A stretch of 26,198 bases of DNA from a virus. Where the stretch lies: positions 1 through 26,198 of the IMG/VR virus record IMGVR_UViG_3300025137_000245; one strand, 5' to 3'. The notes beneath the pieces are model-generated. The model was not told the origin of the DNA. It saw only the letters and a list, made by a program, of their open reading frames with translations, and searched no databases. Below are positions 6,731 to 12,534 of this stretch, piece after piece (the stretch's first letter is position 1; each line of letters begins with the position of its first letter). The translations under genes were made by a program, and so were the position numbers.

Positions 6731-7165
6731 TTAAGCTTTAACGACAAGCTTAATAAATGGTTTCATCCAGGTCTTGCTTGACGGTGTATACCCACCATGC
6801 ATGAGGGCGTGAATACAATTAGGTTTAGTTGACGAATGACCTAGTTTTTTCGCTTTAGTAAGGACAGCTCGTAGTGAGCGGTCAACTTTGCCAGCACCGA
6901 CGGGAACACCATGCAATGCCCAGTTTTGGATCGTGGCACGAACGCCCTCGCCTTTGCCACCATAACCAAAAGGAACTGGCTCAGGGTTTTTTAAGTCTAC
7001 ATTGTCTAACGCCTCAATATAAACATTGCCCATGTTACCTCCAGCGTGTTGATTAACAAACGCATGAATCTCAGAGTATGAAAGTTCGCGGTCAGTAACG
7101 ACTAACTCAACAGATTTAGCTTTAGCTTTGGATTTTGGGGCGGATTTTTTATTTGCTTTTAACAT
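6731..7165 (-). CDS. Orphan protein, paralogue B of a two-member family
   Basis: 144 residues. The N-terminal 18 residues are a Lys/Ala/Ser tail (MLKANKKSAPKSKAKAKS); the rest aligns over its whole length with the product of 5234-5647, with a 6-residue insertion before VPFGYGGKGEGVRATIQNW and a rearranged stretch before KKLGHSS. Conserved are the HAFVNQHAGG block, the VPFG..GK..GVR block, one Cys (in TKPNCIHAL) and the C-terminal GGYTPSSKTW...F..LVV. I recognise no known family. The ribosome site AGAAAGGA precedes the ATG. It has a private promoter and a perfect terminator, implying separate, probably strong, expression. A nucleic-acid-binding role is possible given the basic tail. Confidence 0.82.
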   Translation of the reverse strand: MLKANKKSAPKSKAKAKSVELVVTDRELSYSEIHAFVNQHAGGNMGNVYIEALDNVDLKNPEPVPFGYGGKGEGVRATIQNWALHGVPVGAGKVDRSLRAVLTKAKKLGHSSTKPNCIHALMHGGYTPSSKTWMKPFIKLVVKA

Positions 7166-7218
7166 TGTAAAGTCCTTTCTACGACTTAGTGCAGAGCCAT
7201 TGTAGCTGTGCTATAACT

Positions 7219-7247
7219 CTTCTAACATAACTATAGTTTACTGACAA
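7219..7247 (-). promoter_or_regulatory. Sigma70-like promoter of paralogue B
   Basis: Minus-strand TTGTCA (7247-7242) is followed after 17 bases by TAGAAG (7224-7219), a 4-of-6 match to TATAAT. The spacer contains a perfect AACTATAGTT palindrome. An AT-rich track with two AGATAATAAA-like blocks lies upstream. The -35 hexamer is identical to that of paralogue A. The leader to the start codon is about 50 bases. Confidence 0.45.
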
Positions 7248-7350
7248 GTCTTTTATGCTCTTTTATTATCTTTTATTATCCTTCGCCCGAGGCCTCTTTC
7301 ATCATCAAAAATCATCACGAATCGTCTCATCAAGACCGAGGATAGAGGAT

Positions 7351-7419
7351 GATTGACGATGAACGACAGACTGATGACGATTGACGAGGATTGACGATGA
7401 AGGACAGTCGTCGTAATCT
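7351..7419. repeat. Three TCGTCAATC repeats and one TCGTAATCT upstream of paralogue B
   Basis: GATTGACGA (minus strand TCGTCAATC) occurs at 7351-7359, 7379-7387 and 7389-7397. The first and third are parts of a longer near-identical block, minus strand CTGTCNTTCATCGTCAATC. TCGTAATCT follows at 7411-7419, touching the stop of the nuclease gene. The block fills the gap upstream of the paralogue B promoter, and its core TCGTCAA is shared with the repeats upstream of paralogue A. It looks like a set of regulator-binding sites. Confidence 0.7.
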
Positions 7420-7832
7420 CAAGATGATAGAAGATATTTGAGGAGAGCTTCGTAATCGCATTTTATCGGGGAACTCCAATCAGGTATCAAATCTTCTTTA
7501 CTCTCGGTTTCTGCTCCTAGCTCAATCGCCCTAGAACCATGAAATAAATTGACAGTCCCTGACGAAGGCTGCTCAACCAAGTTCCAAACTCGCCCTAATT
7601 CGGTAGCATATCTTATTTGCCAAGCGATCTGGTGGGGTCGTAATTGTATTTTCTTTAACGACTTTAACCTGTGGACTTTCAATTCTATCCAAAAACTCTT
7701 GCCGTCTACAATGCCGTGTAAGTCAGGAACACCAGGACTTGCCCATGATTCTAATCGTGTCCAAAACACGCCCAAGTCCTTAGTTCCGTCACGCAATTTA
7801 TGCCACATTCGTGACTCAGGTTTAATACCCAC
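7419..7832 (-). CDS. PD-(D/E)XK nuclease-like protein (VRR-NUC/Holliday resolvase type)
   Basis: 137 residues. The core shows the pattern of small phage PD-(D/E)XK nucleases: a Glu in RLESWASPG (about 28), G-x-PD in GVPDLHGIVDG (D37), the xELK strand FWIELKV (E49, K51), then LRPHQIAWQ (64-72), the Gln-containing helix typical of VRR-NUC and Hjc-like enzymes. Such proteins cut branched or recombining DNA, and in phages serve resolution before packaging or recombination. The start is GTG at 7832, sharing one base with the upstream stop (TAGTG); there is no strong ribosome site, so coupling is likely. The C-terminal 50 residues match nothing I know. Confidence 0.72.
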   Translation of the reverse strand: MGIKPESRMWHKLRDGTKDLGVFWTRLESWASPGVPDLHGIVDGKSFWIELKVHRLKSLKKIQLRPHQIAWQIRYATELGRVWNLVEQPSSGTVNLFHGSRAIELGAETESKEDLIPDWSSPIKCDYEALLKYLLSS

Positions 7833-8008
7833 TATGAGATAAACTTGTTTGTCGCTACATATTTGGTATACGACTTTAACACATGAGCAATCACTTGATT
7901 GTTGTTGGGTTTAAATCCCCACTCTTTTTCTAAGTTCATAACCACTATATCCATAGCGTCTTTGGTATCAGGCGTTAGCCAAATACCATGTTTCTTTCTA
8001 TCTGCCAT
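7832..8008 (-). CDS. 58-residue protein, possible ribbon-helix-helix regulator
   Basis: The ATG at 8008-8006 follows the stop of the upstream gene by two bases and has AGGAGG 12 bases before it; the stop overlaps the GTG of the nuclease gene. The product begins MADRKKHGIWLTPDTKDAMD and continues with NLEKEWG, FKPNNNQVIAHVLKSYTKYV. A short strand (GIWLTP) followed by two helices, with N-x-x-I-x-x-x-L in the second, resembles the ribbon-helix-helix fold of Arc/MetJ/CopG-like repressors. That would make it a candidate binder of the nearby repeats, but the match is by pattern only. Confidence 0.6.
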   Translation of the reverse strand: MADRKKHGIWLTPDTKDAMDIVVMNLEKEWGFKPNNNQVIAHVLKSYTKYVATNKFIS

Positions 8009-8009
8009 A

Positions 8010-8246
8010 TTAAAATCCAGCCTCCTTTATAAAATTAATACGTTTATCATAATCTTGTTTAGCATTATCATAGCTATTGTATGCTTTGATATTGCCCTGT
8101 GTCCTGTACTTTTTCGGTCCGAGTAACCCATCTTCGCGGTACACAATATATGCCTCGCCTATTGAGGAGATGTCTGCAAAATGCAACACTGTACGAGATT
8201 TACCTTTGTTGAAATAGCGCACGTTAGGGAGCGGTTTATCTACCAT
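8010..8246 (-). CDS. Small hypothetical protein
   Basis: 78 residues with no recognised domain. The sequence suggests a small beta-rich fold (RTVLHFADI, EAYIVYRED) with a C-terminal helix (SYDNAKQDYDKRINFIKEAG). The ribosome site AAAGGA within the shared leader CGTAGAAAGGA precedes the ATG at 8246, and a sigma70-like promoter lies at 8281-8309. Its stop is two bases from the start of the possible RHH gene; 8246-7419 looks like one three-gene operon. Confidence 0.65.
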   Translation of the reverse strand: MVDKPLPNVRYFNKGKSRTVLHFADISSIGEAYIVYREDGLLGPKKYRTQGNIKAYNSYDNAKQDYDKRINFIKEAGF

Positions 8247-8280
8247 TATTAATCCTTTCTACGATTATGTATGTACTTAT

Positions 8281-8309
8281 AGTATAGTTTTAGATAATTA
8301 AATTGACCA
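8281..8309 (-). promoter_or_regulatory. Sigma70-like promoter between terS and the small-gene operon
   Basis: Minus-strand TGGTCA (8309-8304) is followed after exactly 17 bases by TATACT (8286-8281). Upstream is AAATAAAGATT, like the AAATAAAGCTT upstream of the promoter at 20955-20984. Transcription would start about 30 bases before the start codon at 8246. Confidence 0.5.
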
Positions 8310-8313
8310 ATCT

Positions 8314-8865
8314 TTATTTGTCTTGTTTTGTCACATCTACTGCTGTGCTTTCTATTAAAACTGCATCTGTGTTATTTACCTGCAAAGCAGGGAACTCTTT
8401 TTGCAGCCGTTCTATTTCTTTCATAACTTGCTCTTTATCCATTTGATCTATATTACCATGCATGATTTCTTTACGATCTATATATAGTCCTGCGGCTTGG
8501 CCTCTAGATTTTTCAGCGGCAACGGCAGCAGCAAAGTTTCCTGCAGAAATTGATGCGTCTCGTATCTCACCTAGTTTTTTAACGTGGCTTTCAAAACTTA
8601 CCTCAAACTTTTTAGAGAGCTCTTGCTTTAACTCACGGATTCTTTGTACGACGTGGGGGTATCGTTGCCCATTGAGTAATTGCGAAGCGATAGCGTGGGC
8701 GGATTTTACAGAATATCCTGCTCTTACTGCGGCTTCTGTCTGGCTAATGTCTTCACAAACATAAATTCTACAAAACTCTTCTTGTTTTGGTGTGATTCCT
8801 TTTTCTGAACGAGGATTTGCGACGACTTCAATTGTTGGTTTGTGAGTTGCTTTTGCGAGAGCCAT
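8314..8865 (-). CDS. terS: Terminase small subunit (Terminase_2-like)
   Basis: 183 residues. The N-terminal half carries the small-terminase signature: ITPKQEEFCRIYV (24-36), then SQTEAAVRAGYSVKSAHAIA (41-60), a helix-turn-helix-like DNA-recognition segment, then QLLNGQRYPHVVQRIREL. The middle is helical (oligomerisation core), and the end (ERLQKEFPALQ) is an amphipathic helix that may contact the large subunit. TerS binds the packaging start site and loads TerL. A weak AGAAAG stands before the ATG at 8865. It is the first gene after the control region 8866-9288 and is separated from terL by 3.3 kb of small genes. Confidence 0.85.
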   Translation of the reverse strand: MALAKATHKPTIEVVANPRSEKGITPKQEEFCRIYVCEDISQTEAAVRAGYSVKSAHAIASQLLNGQRYPHVVQRIRELKQELSKKFEVSFESHVKKLGEIRDASISAGNFAAAVAAEKSRGQAAGLYIDRKEIMHGNIDQMDKEQVMKEIERLQKEFPALQVNNTDAVLIESTAVDVTKQDK

Positions 8866-9201
8866 TAAATATCTTTCTGCATTTATCGTAATCTGGTGAT
8901 ACTTTGTATAATAGGGTAGAATTCGCTAAAGTGTAAATTCTTTTTTATCGTTTTAAATGTCGCGCGTACTGAGAAAGTGAGTCAGAGATAGTCCTTTTTG
9001 TATTAACTCTACCTCGTAACCTATTGTAGATAGGTGGATACTGAGATATCTGATATTATGAAATCATAAAAACGAATTTCATTGATCCTGAACATCTACT
9101 CCTATTATACAAAGTGAAAGGTTTTAGAGCCTCTGATAAAGGTCAAAGTTTAAATTGTGCTGTGTTATGTGGTATATATTGTGACCCCTCGGAGAGTGGT
9201 T
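8866..9201. promoter_or_regulatory. Control region upstream of terS, duplicated at the right end of the window
   Basis: This gene-free stretch (the gap runs to 9288) separates the replication module from the packaging module. It holds TCGTAATCT (8886-8894), ACTTTGTATAATAGGG on the plus strand (8901-8916), GAGATATCTGATAT (9043-9056), AAAAACGAATTTCA (9068-9081) and an inverted copy of the first motif, minus strand ACTTTGTATAATAGG (9115-9101). The same elements occur in the same order at 25969-26120. The TATAATAGGG ending, just where G-start transcription would begin, resembles phage-polymerase promoters. It may be a promoter, an origin, or the packaging start site that often lies near terS. Confidence 0.6.
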
Positions 9202-9249
9202 AAAAAAACGCCCTGCTATAATCATTTGGGAATACAATTATGGCAGGGC
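9202..9249 (-). terminator. Intrinsic terminator ending the replication module
   Basis: On the minus strand GCCCTGCCATAAT (9249-9237) pairs with ATTATAGCAGGGC (9222-9210): a 13-bp stem with one G-T pair and a 14-base loop, followed one base later by seven T (9208-9202). It lies 40 bases beyond the stop of the last gene of the upstream block (9289) and is an unambiguous rho-independent terminator. Confidence 0.93.
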
Positions 9250-9288
9250 AGTAATGAGTTAACCAAGGACAGGCGATTATTTTATATA

Positions 9289-9537
9289 TCACCTATTTAA
9301 ATATAGCAGATTTTTGACGGATTGCCACAAGTTTCCTAAGAAATAATCTTTTTCTTTTATTGGAATCTTCTTTATTTGGGCTTCGGGTCGTGTAGACAAA
9401 ATATACTCTATTTGTAATCTTGTCAGGCCATACTGCTTAACCAACTCATTAAGGGCTTTTTTATGAGTATTGTTCTGCACTAAAGAATCATAATGAACAG
9501 CAAACTTTTTACAGAAATCACTTGTATAACGCATCAT
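9289..9537 (-). CDS. Small hypothetical protein, last gene of the replication module
   Basis: 82 residues with no recognised family. It is basic and helical; residues 28-50 (ALNELVKQYGLTRLQIEYIL) could be a helix-turn-helix, so a small DNA-binding protein is possible. Two ATG codons in tandem open the frame, overlapping the upstream gene by 20 bases with only a weak ribosome site. The gene is followed by the terminator at 9202-9249. Confidence 0.6.
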   Translation of the reverse strand: MMRYTSDFCKKFAVHYDSLVQNNTHKKALNELVKQYGLTRLQIEYILSTRPEAQIKKIPIKEKDYFLGNLWQSVKNLLYLNR

Positions 9538-9790
9538 TTTCAGTATTCACTTTTTTAACTCTTTTGGCTAATTCATCATTAGCAGTTTGTTTCTGGGTCA
9601 ACATCACAATCAGCTTATTATATGCTTCATCATTTCTAAAACAAATAGTGCTACATAAAAAAGATAATGCCCCAATCTCATGATCGGGGCTCCAAAGGTC
9701 GCCTACACGACCAGTGATTGTACTTTCTTCTTCACACAGCTTTAAATATCTAGCCACGTTGTTTCTAACCATACTATACGTTCTAGGCAT
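9518..9790 (-). CDS. Hypothetical protein, 90 residues
   Basis: I place the start at the ATG 9790-9788 (MPRTYSMVRNNVARYL), which has AGGAAGG five bases upstream and overlaps the preceding stop by 8 bases; a GTG at 9808 is possible but lacks a ribosome site. The N-terminal helix pattern (SMVRNNVARYLKLCEE) is followed by a segment with two Cys and a C-terminal coiled-coil-like tail (QTANDELAKRVKKVNTEN). No family is recognised. Confidence 0.55.
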   Translation of the reverse strand: MPRTYSMVRNNVARYLKLCEEESTITGRVGDLWSPDHEIGALSFLCSTICFRNDEAYNKLIVMLTQKQTANDELAKRVKKVNTENDALYK

Positions 9791-10301
9791 CAACACCTTC
9801 CTCACCAATTTTTACTTTTAAACGCACATCATGCCCACAGTAATCTTCTTCACTAAGGCAAGCTATCGCAATACCATCTTTTACATATTGGCCTGGATAA
9901 TCTTCACTAACAAACTCTTTGAACCTATCGGACGAAGGATCTCTCATCTCATATACTTTACCTTTATAAAAATCACGCAACCACTCTTCTTCAGTTTTGT
10001 TAGACCAATTAGTATGTAGACCAATATGGCGGTAAACATCAATCAATCTTATATAACGAGGGTCACCTTGTTTTGTGTATAAAAAAGCTCCATATTGGTT
10101 TTCATAAAAAGCAATACGATTGTGATACTGTTTATAATTTTTAGCAGTAATCTTGCCGAAACCTACAGCATTTCCAGCGAAAATTAAAGTATTGGTCAAT
10201 GGGGTAAGATACTTACCCATCTTACCTTTTTTATTAGTGCGCTCTTCTACACAATATATGTCGCAGTTATGGACTGCACTGTAATCATAATTTAATGGCA
10301 T
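9783..10301 (-). CDS. Hypothetical protein, 172 residues
   Basis: No known family. It is a mixed alpha/beta protein with many aromatic residues (NYDYSAVHNCDIYCVEERTN, RYIRLIDVYRHIGLHTNWS, EEEWLRDFYKGKVYEMRD). Three Cys lie near the ends (NCDIYC, IACLSEEDYCGHD), which could bind metal, but they are not in a standard zinc-finger spacing. The ribosome site AGAAAGGG precedes the ATG at 10301, and a sigma70-like promoter stands at 10334-10362, so this gene likely heads a three-gene unit 10301-9289. Confidence 0.65.
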   Translation of the reverse strand: MPLNYDYSAVHNCDIYCVEERTNKKGKMGKYLTPLTNTLIFAGNAVGFGKITAKNYKQYHNRIAFYENQYGAFLYTKQGDPRYIRLIDVYRHIGLHTNWSNKTEEEWLRDFYKGKVYEMRDPSSDRFKEFVSEDYPGQYVKDGIAIACLSEEDYCGHDVRLKVKIGEEGVDA

Positions 10302-10333
10302 TTTTATCCCTTTCTGTGGATTTAATATACTTT

Positions 10334-10362
10334 ATTTTAACTTAAAGTATTAGTATTGATAA
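10334..10362 (-). promoter_or_regulatory. Sigma70-like promoter before the 172-residue protein gene
   Basis: Minus-strand TTATCA (10362-10357), exactly 17 bases, then TAAAAT (10339-10334). The upstream context GGCTTATCAATA matches the promoters at 20955-20984 and 11501-11529. An inverted repeat ATACTTTA/TAAAGTAT (10327-10334 with 10343-10350) overlaps the -10 and could be an operator or leader hairpin. Confidence 0.6.
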
Positions 10363-10383
10363 GCCTTTTTTTATCTTATTTGT

Positions 10384-10605
10384 TCAGGGTAATTTTTCTA
10401 ACTCTGATGTGAGAGCGACTAATACATCTTCTGATTTTTTAAGATCGTGCCACTGTTTATCTACTTTATACATTATCGGCATAAAAGTATGTGGGTCACT
10501 TACTACTTTTTCAAGCATTTTTTCAACTAATGCTTTAACTTCATCTAAACATTCATGATAACCTTGGTCTTTTAACTCTGAATGATATTCTTCATCTATA
10601 GACAT
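10384..10605 (-). CDS. Small acidic helical hypothetical protein
   Basis: 73 residues, acidic and nearly all helical (EEYHSELKDQGYHECLDEVK, ALVEKMLEKVV, DVLVALTSELEKLP), with a possible short coiled coil. No family is recognised. The ribosome site AAGGAG lies inside the 3' end of the upstream zinc-ribbon gene, nine bases before the ATG at 10605, with a four-base gap between genes. Confidence 0.62.
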   Translation of the reverse strand: MSIDEEYHSELKDQGYHECLDEVKALVEKMLEKVVSDPHTFMPIMYKVDKQWHDLKKSEDVLVALTSELEKLP

Positions 10606-10609
10606 TTAA

Positions 10610-10744
10610 TCATTCTCCTTGCAAATAAACAGTTTCTATCATGTCTTTGTTGCCACAGTCAGGGCAAACCTTAACAACAGGCTCTTGCTCTGGATATGTG
10701 GTATCACATTTTAAACAATGTACTATTTGATTTAAGTACTCCAT
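10610..10744 (-). CDS. Zinc-ribbon mini-protein, 44 residues
   Basis: I choose the ATG at 10744-10742 (MEYLNQIVHCLKC): it follows the upstream stop directly and has GGAG nine bases before it. A longer frame to 10819 would overlap the upstream gene and adds an unrelated stretch. The protein is essentially one zinc ribbon, with two CxxC knuckles (CLKC about 10-13 and CPDC about 28-31) 14 residues apart. Such mini-proteins often act as transcription cofactors or inhibitors in phages, but no target can be named. Confidence 0.7.
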   Translation of the reverse strand: MEYLNQIVHCLKCDTTYPEQEPVVKVCPDCGNKDMIETVYLQGE

Positions 10745-10748
10745 GCTT

Positions 10749-10943
10749 TTAAACTCCGTTCTTATTAGGAAACTCTGCACAAAAAGCATAAACCCCGAAA
10801 AACTCGGGGTTTTGCTCAACTTCTTTATAAATATTTTCTGCCACTACTTCGCACTCTTGTAATTGAGCAGATTCTGTAAGTATATGTACATCGTTCTGCC
10901 CAGAAAAAGTCAAAGTAACTAGAATCACTTTCCATACAATCAT
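10749..10943 (-). CDS. Small protein with N-terminal hydrophobic segment
   Basis: 64 residues from the ATG 10943-10941, which follows the upstream stop as TGATATG; a GTG at 10955 is the alternative. The first residues (MIVWKVILVTLTFSG) could be a short signal or membrane anchor. The rest (ESAQLQECEVVAENIYKEVE, FFGVYAFCAEFP) has two Cys and could be a small disulphide-bonded export domain. No family is recognised. It lies between the DUF6876 gene and the zinc-ribbon gene in one operon. Confidence 0.55.
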   Translation of the reverse strand: MIVWKVILVTLTFSGQNDVHILTESAQLQECEVVAENIYKEVEQNPEFFGVYAFCAEFPNKNGV

Positions 10944-10944
10944 A

Positions 10945-11379
10945 TCAACGCTCACTAGGAAGCATCAATGTATGAGTGCCATTGTAATTAGATTCAAAGA
11001 AAAACTCCCAAGTACCCTCGTAAGCATCGGTATAAGATATTTCTGACTTCCATAATTCAGTACCATTACCATCTCCTGCGGTAATTACTGCGGTAGAGTC
11101 TGGGTTAACTACAAGTTTTATAGACATAAAAGGCTGTTCTGGTTGGAGTAAAAGTAACTCACTAAACACTTTATCAGTAAACCAATACGCTCCACGACCA
11201 CCCATGTATTCTATGAAGTAATGGACTCCATCAGTGTACAGGGCGTAATTGCTGATTATTGGGTGAGGTTTATAAAAAGTAGATGTGCCATAAAAATGAC
11301 CTAACCCTTCTTTAAAACTTTCTGAACATTTCTTTTTTAAAGCCTGATTATTGTGGCTTTTTCCGTTACCTGTCATCAT
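10945..11379 (-). CDS. DUF6876-like protein
   Basis: 144 residues. The sequence has the features I associate with the DUF6876 family found in phages and plasmids: YTDGVHYFIEYMGGRGAYWF (about 47-66), SIKLVVN, then ISYTDAYEGTWEFFF and the C-terminal LMLPSER. The fold is predicted to be mainly beta; no function is established as far as I know. The ribosome site AGAAAGGAG precedes the ATG at 11379. The 121-base leader between the promoter at 11501-11529 and the start can form two mutually exclusive hairpins (see 11389-11465), suggesting translational control. Confidence 0.7.
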   Translation of the reverse strand: MMTGNGKSHNNQALKKKCSESFKEGLGHFYGTSTFYKPHPIISNYALYTDGVHYFIEYMGGRGAYWFTDKVFSELLLLQPEQPFMSIKLVVNPDSTAVITAGDGNGTELWKSEISYTDAYEGTWEFFFESNYNGTHTLMLPSER

Positions 11380-11388
11380 TGTAATACT

Positions 11389-11465
11389 CCTTTCTGCGAG
11401 TATAAAGTTATAAGGTGGGATACAGAAAGGTAAAGGACTCTAATAAAAGAGACAATCTGCATCCC
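11389..11465 (-). promoter_or_regulatory. Leader with alternative hairpins controlling the DUF6876 gene
   Basis: On the transcript CCUUUCUG (11430-11423) is perfectly complementary to CAGAAAGG (11396-11389), which is the ribosome site of the gene starting at 11379. The same anti-ribosome-site segment overlaps UCUGUAUCCC (11426-11417), which pairs with GGGAUGCAGA (11465-11456) with one G-U pair. The two stems share bases 11423-11426 and cannot coexist: the upstream stem would free the ribosome site, the downstream stem would hide it. This is direct sequence complementarity; any ligand or trigger is unknown. Confidence 0.5.
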
Positions 11466-11500
11466 GTGTAATTAGACGCTGTCAAACTAACTACTATTAA

Positions 11501-11529
11501 TTTATACCTTAAGATTTTATAATTGATAA
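11501..11529 (-). promoter_or_regulatory. Sigma70-like promoter before the DUF6876 operon
   Basis: Minus-strand TTATCA (11529-11524), exactly 17 bases, then TATAAA (11506-11501), with upstream AAATAAAACTTATCAATTA matching the promoters at 10334 and 20955. It opens a four-gene unit 11379-10384 behind a structured leader. Confidence 0.62.
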
Positions 11530-11536
11530 GTTTTAT

Positions 11537-11770
11537 TTAATCTTTTTTATTCCCCTCACTCCAGTGTCCTTGGATTCTACTCCCACAATCAGAGCAACCG
11601 ATTCCATGGCGTTCTTCAGAGAGTAGATGAAAATAAGCAGACCCACATAAGGAACAAAGCACAATATCAACTTCTTCCTCTATTATAGTAACTGGGACAA
11701 CTGGGTCTGGTCTTTTGAACTGGATAATGTTGGTATTATCATAAATGGGGGAGTTTTTCTTTTTTTCCAT
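11537..11770 (-). CDS. Zinc-ribbon protein, 77 residues
   Basis: After a 35-residue N-terminal segment (IIQFKRPDPVVPVTIIEEEV) come two CxxC pairs, CSLC (about 39-42) and CSDC (about 59-62), with 16 residues between: a zinc ribbon. The N-terminus overlaps the 3' end of the upstream gene by 88 bases in another frame, a long overlap even here. The ribosome site is weak (AAAAGATTAG). It may bind nucleic acid or RNA polymerase; no family is recognised. Confidence 0.62.
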   Translation of the reverse strand: MEKKKNSPIYDNTNIIQFKRPDPVVPVTIIEEEVDIVLCSLCGSAYFHLLSEERHGIGCSDCGSRIQGHWSEGNKKD

Positions 11771-12195
11771 ACTGCTAATCTTTTCTTTTCACCATTATAA
11801 TATTGGTGATATGCTTTTATAACATCTGCATTTTTATATTCGTCGGGCATTGCCTGAGCAAATTTAGTTAATCCTGTATTAGTTAATTCTACAGGGGGAT
11901 CTTTTACAATGGCAAGTATTTTCTCACAAGCATGAACTCTATTATACCTGAAGGTATACTCTTTACATAAACTTATGCCTAACTTCCACAACCATCTGTA
12001 ATTGTTTACAGTTTCGCCTGCCCATAGAGTACAAGGGTGTTTTTGATGCACAGGTTTATAAGGAGCTTCTTGGTTGTATCGCCAATTAACAGTACATAAC
12101 ATCTGTGTTGTTTCTAAAGGCATTTTGACAACGTGTTTGTCGCAATGGTAACGAGCACAAGTTTCATGGTCGTAGTCTAATAAAAATATATTCAC
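11683..12195 (-). CDS. Conserved phage protein (sometimes annotated as pyrimidine-dimer glycosylase-like)
   Basis: 170 residues. The start MNIFLLDYDHETCARYHCDK followed by HVVKMPLETTQML, then HPCTLWAGETVNNYRWLWKLG, EYTFRYNRVHACEKI and LTKFAQAMPDEYK, is a well-conserved phage family I recall being labelled hypothetical or pyrimidine dimer DNA glycosylase. I do not see an obvious match to T4 endonuclease V, so the repair role is doubtful. Many His and Cys residues suggest metal binding or a catalytic centre. The family consensus seems to end near AVWKKRKTPP; here the frame runs 20 residues further into the zinc-ribbon gene, so the tail may be a local extension. Confidence 0.68.
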   Translation of the reverse strand: MNIFLLDYDHETCARYHCDKHVVKMPLETTQMLCTVNWRYNQEAPYKPVHQKHPCTLWAGETVNNYRWLWKLGISLCKEYTFRYNRVHACEKILAIVKDPPVELTNTGLTKFAQAMPDEYKNADVIKAYHQYYNGEKKRLAVWKKRKTPPFMIIPTLSSSKDQTQLSQLL

Positions 12196-12196
12196 A

Positions 12197-12469
12197 CTAC
12201 CCCCTTTTTACTCTATCAATACAAGCAAGAACTGCACTTCTGAGATGTGGTGTAGCTACTCCTCCTGCCTTATACAAATAAATATCGTTAACAGCTATGT
12301 TTTCGAGAATATCTATTGCTGTTTTCCACTCTAATGTTTTGGAAGCTTCATGGGCTATATTAAAGTTAAGCCCATGAACATCTGTTGTATCTAATGCTTT
12401 CATGTCATATATTTGAAGATCTGTAAAAACACGCTTTACTGCTTCTGTCGGGTTTATAATTTCTGGCAT
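12197..12469 (-). CDS. Hypothetical protein, 90 residues
   Basis: The ATG at 12469-12467 (MPEIINPTEAVKRVFTDLQI) has GGAG six bases upstream and is preferred to the ATG at 12481, whose codons hold that ribosome site. The protein is helical (HEASKTLEWKTAIDILENIA, HLRSAVLACIDRVKRG) with no recognised domain. The stop is one base from the ATG of the next gene. The upstream gap 12470-12534 is AT-rich with a TATAAT (12504-12499) but no matching -35. Confidence 0.6.
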   Translation of the reverse strand: MPEIINPTEAVKRVFTDLQIYDMKALDTTDVHGLNFNIAHEASKTLEWKTAIDILENIAVNDIYLYKAGGVATPHLRSAVLACIDRVKRG

Positions 12470-12534
12470 ATCTTTCTCCATATGTTGTTGATATTTATAT
12501 TATAATATATAGTTAAAAGCAGGACTATTCTTAT

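Noticed and set aside
7419-8246. The small-gene pair next to the nuclease as a toxin-antitoxin module
   Set aside because: Only a vague ribbon-helix-helix resemblance in one partner; the downstream protein is nuclease-like of the VRR/Hjc sort and not a known toxin.
6351-8900. Repeats examined as a possible CRISPR array
   Set aside because: Repeat units are short and unevenly spaced, with no uniform spacers; they look like operator sites.
8901-9116. Control region as a MITE-like element with terminal inverted repeats ACTTTGTATAATAGG
   Set aside because: The two copies differ in length (216 and 152 bases), their insides are only partly alike and no target-site duplication flanks either.
10745-10819. 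N-terminal extension of the zinc-ribbon protein with a hydrophobic segment
   Set aside because: It would overlap the upstream gene by about 70 bases, and the internal ATG at 10744 has a ribosome site and gives a clean zinc ribbon.
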